From Clostridia bacterium (GTDB lineage: Bacteria; Bacillota; Clostridia; Peptostreptococcales; Anaerovoracaceae), in assembly GCA_024682015.1 (NCBI GenBank), contig JAIKZT010000337.1, positions 1 through 8,599 on the forward strand: a stretch of 8,599 bases of DNA, read 5' to 3'. The stretch's first letter is position 1. Each line of letters starts with the position of its first letter. Both the position numbers and the translations under genes were made by a program. The notes below the pieces were generated by a model that saw only the letters and a program-made list of their open reading frames with translations, did no database searches and was not told where the DNA came from. This document shows, one piece after another, positions 5,148 through 8,599 of the stretch.

Positions 5148-7175
5148 ATGGAAGAATACGTCAGACAACTGCTGGACTACAACCCGAATTACGACGCTCA
5201 GCTGCTCGAAAAGGCCTATTTAACGGCTGAAAAACACCACGAAGGACAGCTGCGCAAGTCCGGGGAACCCTACATCATCCACCCCATGGCGGTAGGGCGT
5301 ATTCTCGCTGAGCTCGGCATGGACGAGGTGACCATCGCGGGAGGCATTCTGCACGACATCGTGGAGGATACCGATTACACCCTCGCGGACGTGGAGATGG
5401 ATTTCGGCCCGCAGATCGCCGCGCTCGTGGACGGGGTCACCAAGCTGACCAACATCAATTACGAAACGAAGGAGGAGCAGCAGGCGGAGAACATCCGCAA
5501 GATGTTCCTGGCCATGTCCAAGGACATCCGCGTGCTCATCATCAAACTGGCGGACCGCCTGCACAACCTGCGGACGATCAATTACCAGACGCCCAAGAAG
5601 ATACGGGAAAAATGCCAGGAGTCGCTGGACATCTACGCGCCTCTCGCCGCCCGTCTGGGTATCTATAAATTCAAGTTCGAGATGGAGGACATCTCGTTCA
5701 AAAACCTCGAACCGGAGGCTTACGAAAAGCTCGACCGGGAGATGAAGGCCCGCCAGGTGCGGCGTCAGAACGTCATCGACGAGGTCATCCGCGACATCCG
5801 CAAAGTGCTCGAAGGCACGGGGATCGAATACGAGATCTACGGCCGGCAGAAGCACTATTACAGCATCTACAAGAAGATGCAGTACCAGAACAAGCAGCTC
5901 GACGAGATCTTCGACCTCACGGCCGTGCGCATCATCGTCGACACCGTCAAGGACTGCTACGGCGTGCTCGGCGCGGTCCACACCATGTGGACGCCCATCC
6001 CGGGCCGCTTCAAGGACTACATCGCCATGCCCAAGCCGAACCGGTACCAGTCGCTACACACGACGGTCATCGGCCGCAGCGGCAACCCGTTCGAGATCCA
6101 GATCCGCACGAAGGAGATGCACCAGGTGGCCGAATACGGCATCGCGGCGCACTGGAAGTATAAAGAGGGCATCGCCTCCGACGACGAAGAGGTAAAGCTC
6201 GCGTGGCTGCGCCAGACGCTGGAGTGGCAGCAGGAGCTGAAGGATCCCGGCGAGTTCATGGAGACCGTCAAGGTCGACCTGTTCTCCAACCAGGTATTCG
6301 TGTTCACGCCGAAGGGCGACGTCATGGAGCTGCCTGCCGGGTCAACGCCGCTGGACTTCGCGTTCAAGGTGCACACCGCCGTCGGCTGCAAGTGCGTCGG
6401 CGCGAAGGTCAACGGCAAGATGGTGCCGATCGACTACGAGCTGCAGAACGGCGAGATCGTCGACATCGTCACATCGGCCAATTCCCGCGGCCCCAACTTG
6501 GACTGGCTCAAGATCGTCAAGACGAACTCCGCCAAGAACAAGATACGCCAGTATCTGAAGCGCCAGGCGAAGGAGCAGACGCCCGAGAAGACTGCGGCGG
6601 AAAAGGCGCGGGAAGCCAGGGAAGAAGCGGCGAGGGAAGCCGCGCGCGCCGAAGCGGAAGCCAAACGAAAGGCAGAAGAAGAGGCCAAGAAGCTGGCTGC
6701 CGCCATGAAGCGGGGTCCGGAAAAGACGAAAGGCGTATCCGTCAAGGGCGTGGGCGACCTGCTCATCCACTTCGCCAAGTGCTGCAGCCCCGTTCCGGGC
6801 GATTCCATCATCGGTTATACGACGAAGGGCCGCGGCATCTCCATCCACCGCATGGACTGCAGCAACATCCGCGCGCTGCCCGAGGTCGAGAAGCTCCGCC
6901 TGATCGACGTGTCCTGGGATACGGAAGGCGGAGGCGATTTCGACGCCGCGATCACCATCATCGCGGAAGACCGCAAGGGGCTTTTCTCCGACGTTTCGAA
7001 GATCTGCCTCGACATGGACATGAATATCAACGGCCTGACCCTCAAGAAGGACAAGGCCGGCGTCTGCACCATGGACCTTACGCTGTCCATCAACAATACG
7101 GGCGACATCATCAAGGTCCTCAGCAAGATGAAGCAGGTGAAGGGCGTGCGCGAAGTGTACCGGGCAGGGGCATAA
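5148..7175 (+). CDS. rel: Bifunctional (p)ppGpp synthetase/hydrolase Rel with an atypical inter-domain region
   Basis: Cytoplasmic stringent-response enzyme making and degrading (p)ppGpp. The hydrolase domain keeps R36, H45, H69-D70, E73-D74, D136 and N140, so it looks active. The synthetase domain has YGRQKHYYSIYKKM (231-244), D256, the RXKD motif RFKD (287-290) typical of bifunctional enzymes, KPNRYQSLHTTV (296-307) and E316. The TGS domain spans about 383-442, with H409 in FKVHTAVG. The zinc-finger/RIS domain has CC at 545-546, H567 and C571; an ACT domain fills about 598-675. At 675 residues it is shorter than usual (about 730). Between IRQYLKRQ (467-474) and GVSVKGVGDLL (529-539) the normal helical domain with its YGD-like segment is not recognisable; about 50 Ala/Glu/Lys/Arg-rich residues stand there. 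The start lies 6 bases after secDF behind a G-rich RBS (5131-5136); the two are probably co-transcribed. Confidence 0.96.
   Translation: MEEYVRQLLDYNPNYDAQLLEKAYLTAEKHHEGQLRKSGEPYIIHPMAVGRILAELGMDEVTIAGGILHDIVEDTDYTLADVEMDFGPQIAALVDGVTKLTNINYETKEEQQAENIRKMFLAMSKDIRVLIIKLADRLHNLRTINYQTPKKIREKCQESLDIYAPLAARLGIYKFKFEMEDISFKNLEPEAYEKLDREMKARQVRRQNVIDEVIRDIRKVLEGTGIEYEIYGRQKHYYSIYKKMQYQNKQLDEIFDLTAVRIIVDTVKDCYGVLGAVHTMWTPIPGRFKDYIAMPKPNRYQSLHTTVIGRSGNPFEIQIRTKEMHQVAEYGIAAHWKYKEGIASDDEEVKLAWLRQTLEWQQELKDPGEFMETVKVDLFSNQVFVFTPKGDVMELPAGSTPLDFAFKVHTAVGCKCVGAKVNGKMVPIDYELQNGEIVDIVTSANSRGPNLDWLKIVKTNSAKNKIRQYLKRQAKEQTPEKTAAEKAREAREEAAREAARAEAEAKRKAEEEAKKLAAAMKRGPEKTKGVSVKGVGDLLIHFAKCCSPVPGDSIIGYTTKGRGISIHRMDCSNIRALPEVEKLRLIDVSWDTEGGGDFDAAITIIAEDRKGLFSDVSKICLDMDMNINGLTLKKDKAGVCTMDLTLSINNTGDIIKVLSKMKQVKGVREVYRAGA
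6558..6713 (+). other. Low-complexity charged-helix segment inside rel
   Basis: This part of rel encodes about residues 471-522, composed almost only of Ala, Glu, Lys and Arg (for example EKAREAREEAAREAARAEAE). It predicts a long single charged alpha helix or coiled coil. It occupies the place of the conserved helical domain of long Rel/SpoT proteins. Confidence 0.8.
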
Positions 7176-7207
7176 CAGTAGATTGACTGACTATATGACG
7201 GACTCGG

Positions 7208-7281
7208 ACCGGCTTTCATCGCTCGGCCCGCTCTGTCGCTTCGCTCCGGCGCTTGCGACGACCTCGCTTATGAAAACCGGT
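7208..7281. repeat. Imperfect inverted repeat downstream of rel
   Basis: ACCGGCTTTCAT (7208-7219) and ATGAAAACCGGT (7270-7281) are complementary over 11 of 12 bases and flank about 50 bases. A smaller inner arm pair, GTCGC/GCGAC (7235-7239, 7255-7259), lies inside. No T-run follows on either side, so it is not a typical intrinsic terminator. It might act in RNA stability, or be a remnant of a small palindromic element. It is separate in sequence from the tandem repeats that follow. Confidence 0.55.
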
Positions 7282-7312
7282 TCCTCGTCCTGATTGGGGT
7301 TTATACAATGAA

Positions 7313-7440
7313 GGCCGCAGGGGTGGCGCAAAAGAGGCTCATGCCGGGATGTGCAGTCCGCGGCGCCCCCGTCCGCGGCGAGCATCGCAAGGCATGAGGA
7401 TGGTTTGCGGGCAGGACCCCGTAGGCAAGTATAAATACTA
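7313..7440. repeat. Tandem repeat copy 1 (128 bp) with nested dyad symmetry
   Basis: The arms, from outside in, are: GGGGT 7320-7324 with ACCCC 7416-7420; CGCAAA 7327-7332 with TTTGCG 7404-7409; CTCATGCC 7338-7345 with GGCATGAG 7391-7398; GATG 7348-7351 with CATC 7383-7386; CCGCGG 7358-7363 with CCGCGG 7373-7378. All five are collinear and leave a nine-base loop. The copy ends in the linker palindrome AGTATAAATACT (7428-7439). Confidence 0.9.
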
Positions 7441-7567
7441 GGCCGCAGGGGTGGCACAAAAGAGGCTCATGCCGGGATGTGCAATCCGCGGCGCTCTCGT
7501 CCGAGGCGAGCATCGCAGGGCATGAGGATGGTTTGCGGCAGGACCCCGTAGGCAAGTATAAATACTA
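7441..7567. repeat. Tandem repeat copy 2 (127 bp)
   Basis: Relative to copy 1 it lacks one G after TTTGCGG. It has CACAAA in place of CGCAAA and CCGAGG for the second CCGCGG, so two of the five arms carry one mismatch each. The outer GGGGT/ACCCC and the CTCATGCC/GGCATGAG arms are intact. It ends with the same AGTATAAATACT linker (7555-7566). Confidence 0.9.
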
Positions 7568-7686
7568 GGCCGCAGGGGTGGCGCAAAAGAGGCTCATGCC
7601 GAGAAGCGCAGTCCGCGGCGCCCTCGTCCGCGGCGAGCATCGCAGTGCATGAGGATGGTTTGCGGCAGGACCCCGTAGGCAAGTAA
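7568..7686. repeat. Tandem repeat copy 3, diverged at its 3' end
   Basis: It matches the other copies from GGCCGCAG to GGCAAGTA, then departs: the linker palindrome is replaced by an AT-rich run leading into the MBL gene. An internal patch (GAGAAGCGC instead of GGGATGTGC) removes the small GATG/CATC arm, and the CTCATGCC arm has one end mismatch; the other three arms are preserved. Confidence 0.88.
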
Positions 7687-7711
7687 AGCATTTATATTAT
7701 TTTTAAACACT
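7687..7711 (+). promoter_or_regulatory. AT-rich segment before the MBL gene with a possible -10 but no Shine-Dalgarno
   Basis: The 25 bases between the repeat array and the MBL start are nearly all A/T. They contain overlapping -10-like hexamers TATATT (7693-7698) and TATTAT (7695-7700), with no recognisable -35 at 16-18 bases. A start at such a -10 would fall about 5 bases before the ATG, giving an almost leaderless message. There is no GGAGG-like sequence. Confidence 0.3.
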
Positions 7712-8317
7712 ATGATTAACGTGAAGAATTACATCGTCAGCGGCTTCGGCACGAACTGTTACCTCGTGTACGAGGACGGCTGCCCGGACGCCTTCATCGT
7801 GGATCCCGGCGCTCCCTGCCAGGCTCTCGCGGACGACGTCGCGAGGCTGAAGCTGGAGCCGAGGTACATCGTGCTGACCCACGGCCACGGCGACCATACG
7901 GGCGGCATCCCGTTCTGCAAAGAGCTTTGGCCGGATATCAAACTCGTCGCGAACCGCAAGGAGAAGGATCTTCTCTACAGCCGCCGGGACAGCTACGGCA
8001 AGGGCGGCATCACGGCGGACGTCTGGACGTCGGATGGCGACACGCTCAAGGTCGGAAACATGGAACTGAAGTTCATCTTCACGCCGGGGCATACGCCCGG
8101 CGGACAGTGCATCCTCGTTAACAGAATACTGTTTTCCGGAGATACGCTGTTCCATGCCTCCATCGGCAGAACGGACCTCTACGGCGGCAGTTTCGCGGAC
8201 ATCGCGGATTCCATCACGAACAAGCTGTACCTGCTGCCGGAGGATACGACTGTCCTGCCGGGTCACATGGACGCGACGACCATAGGCTACGAAATGAGGT
8301 ACAATCCCTTTGTATAG
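7712..8317 (+). CDS. MBL-fold metallo-hydrolase (glyoxalase II-like, YcbL-type)
   Basis: The 201-residue cytoplasmic protein has the full metal-binding set of the metallo-beta-lactamase fold: THGHGDH at 56-62 (H57, H59, D61, H62), H127 in TPGHTPGG, D144 in FSGDTLF and H185 in LPGHMD. It ends in TTIGYEMRYNPFV, the usual end of this short hydrolase family. Members hydrolyse thioesters or related small substrates with two zinc or iron ions; the substrate here cannot be told from sequence. A one-domain protein of about 200 residues is normal for the family. The ATG at 7712 gives the expected N-terminus ahead of GFGTNCYLV; a GTG three codons later (7721) is an alternative. Neither has a visible RBS. 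It overlaps the next gene by 8 bases. In many Clostridia this gene stands between rel/dtd and hemZ. Confidence 0.92.
   Translation: MINVKNYIVSGFGTNCYLVYEDGCPDAFIVDPGAPCQALADDVARLKLEPRYIVLTHGHGDHTGGIPFCKELWPDIKLVANRKEKDLLYSRRDSYGKGGITADVWTSDGDTLKVGNMELKFIFTPGHTPGGQCILVNRILFSGDTLFHASIGRTDLYGGSFADIADSITNKLYLLPEDTTVLPGHMDATTIGYEMRYNPFV
8295..8312 (+). promoter_or_regulatory. Shine-Dalgarno and TTG start of hemZ inside the MBL gene
   Basis: TGAGGT (8295-8300) stands nine bases before TTG (8310-8312) in the frame of the HemZ-like protein. This frame is closed upstream by TGA at 8295-8297, and the next start-like codon is GTG at 8352 with no RBS, so TTG is the best start. Confidence 0.6.
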
Positions 8318-8599
8318 CATTTCCGTACCGGACGAAAAACACAAATACCACGTGGCGGAGCTCGCGAAGATGTTCCTTCCGGAGGATCACTTCGCCATCT
8401 ACGTCGGACAGCCCGACGCGGAGCTCGTCATCGGCGCTGGCGGAGATTATAATCAGAGCAAGAGAAGGGCGTACGCCTTTTTCAGGAAGATCACGGGAAA
8501 GGACCTTGACTGGGGCATCCTGACGGGCGTACGCCCCGGCAAGCTCTACAACGAGCTGGCGGCCAAGGGGCTTGACCCGGCCAAAGCGCTCCGGGAAGA
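8310..8599 (+). CDS. hemZ: HemZ-like coproporphyrinogen III oxidase/dehydrogenase (radical SAM), N-terminal part, cut by window edge
   Basis: An open frame from TTG 8310 runs off the window end, giving 96 complete codons. The stretch DLDWGILTGVRPGKLYNELA (about residues 69-88) is characteristic of HemZ proteins, just ahead of the radical SAM core. Upstream, an N-terminal region with VPDEKHKYHVAELAKMFLPE (about 6-25) fits the family's opening, and YNQSKRRAYAFF lies between. The CxxxCxxC cluster site would be beyond the window. HemZ proteins are annotated as oxygen-independent coproporphyrinogen III oxidases, but in many anaerobes without haem synthesis their real role is unproven. The start overlaps the MBL stop by 8 bases, suggesting translational coupling. 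The order MBL-hemZ matches many Clostridia, where hisS and aspS often follow. Confidence 0.85.
   Translation, partial: MYSISVPDEKHKYHVAELAKMFLPEDHFAIYVGQPDAELVIGAGGDYNQSKRRAYAFFRKITGKDLDWGILTGVRPGKLYNELAAKGLDPAKALRE

Larger units (their letters stand above)
7313..7686. repeat. Array of three tandem ~127-bp structured repeats
   Basis: Three head-to-tail copies (7313-7440, 7441-7567, 7568-7686) start with GGCCGCAGGGGTGGC and run to CCCCGTAGGCAAGTA. By eye, copies 1 and 2 differ by six substitutions and one single-base indel. Copies 1 and 3 differ by about six substitutions and the same indel, up to the point where the tail of copy 3 diverges. The unit is GC-rich with an AT-rich 14-base linker. 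No protein frame runs through the array, because the period of 127 or 128 is not a multiple of three. Each unit has five nested complementary segment pairs and could fold as one long hairpin. It fills the gap between rel and the MBL gene, where many Clostridia have dtd. The function is unknown. Confidence 0.95.

Noticed and set aside
2874..5168. A 764-codon open frame on the minus strand opposite secDF
   Set aside because: It mirrors secDF codon by codon and is open only because of GC-rich third positions. The product is an Arg/Asp/His-rich string with no domain, while the plus strand encodes an unmistakable SecDF.
6203..7186. A 327-codon plus-strand frame within rel
   Set aside because: It is the +1 shadow of rel. 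Its product is Arg/Gly/His-rich low-complexity sequence, whereas the rel frame carries the TGS, RIS and ACT motifs.
7308..7399. A short frame starting at ATG 7308 and running into repeat copy 1
   Set aside because: About 29 codons, no RBS, and the ATG is not kept in front of copies 2 and 3.
7313..7686. CRISPR array
   Set aside because: The repeats are about 127 bases and directly adjacent with a constant 14-base linker; there are no unique spacers and no cas genes.
7191..7691. Three overlapping minus-strand frames of 74-88 codons across the repeats, with shared Cys/Pro-rich peptides
   Set aside because: The shared peptides come from the DNA repeat. The 127/128-base period shifts frame between copies, no copy has an RBS, and no single frame runs through the array.

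Overview
The window looks like a chromosomal housekeeping segment of a GC-rich Gram-positive bacterium of the class Clostridia. The evidence is the gene order (rqcH divergent from yicC-gmk-rpoZ; yajC; a fused secDF followed by a bifunctional rel; then an MBL hydrolase and hemZ), strong AGGAGG-type ribosome binding sites and a one-piece SecDF. The family cannot be resolved from sequence alone. No phage, insertion sequence, CRISPR or defence genes are visible.

Layout: (1) 1-296, minus strand: the first 98 codons of an RqcH/NFACT ribosome-quality-control protein, cut by the window edge. (2) 297-419: a compact divergent promoter region. (3) 420-2311: yicC, gmk, rpoZ and a tRNA-Leu(CAA), apparently one transcription unit ending in a strong intrinsic terminator. 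The remA gene commonly found between yicC and gmk is absent, and a small hairpin sits there. (4) 2370-2876: yajC with its own promoter and terminator. (5) 2961-7175: secDF and rel, separated by 6 nt. (6) 7176-7711: a 536-bp gene-free stretch holding an imperfect inverted repeat and three tandem copies of a ~127-bp element, each able to fold into one long nested hairpin. (7) 7712-8317: an MBL-fold hydrolase without a visible Shine-Dalgarno. (8) 8310-8599: the first 96 codons of a HemZ-type radical SAM protein with a TTG start, overlapping the MBL gene and cut by the window edge.

Together the genes cover translation quality control (RqcH), RNA turnover (YicC), GTP precursor supply (Gmk), RNA polymerase assembly (omega), protein export (YajC, SecDF) and the stringent response (Rel). 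Gmk and Rel are functionally linked, because in Firmicutes (p)ppGpp inhibits Gmk.

The least ordinary items are the structured tandem repeat array between rel and the MBL gene, and the Rel protein itself. In Rel the helical domain between TGS and the zinc-finger/RIS domain seems to be replaced by a short Ala/Glu/Lys/Arg-rich charged helix. Neither amounts to a demonstrated new system. The rest is conventional.
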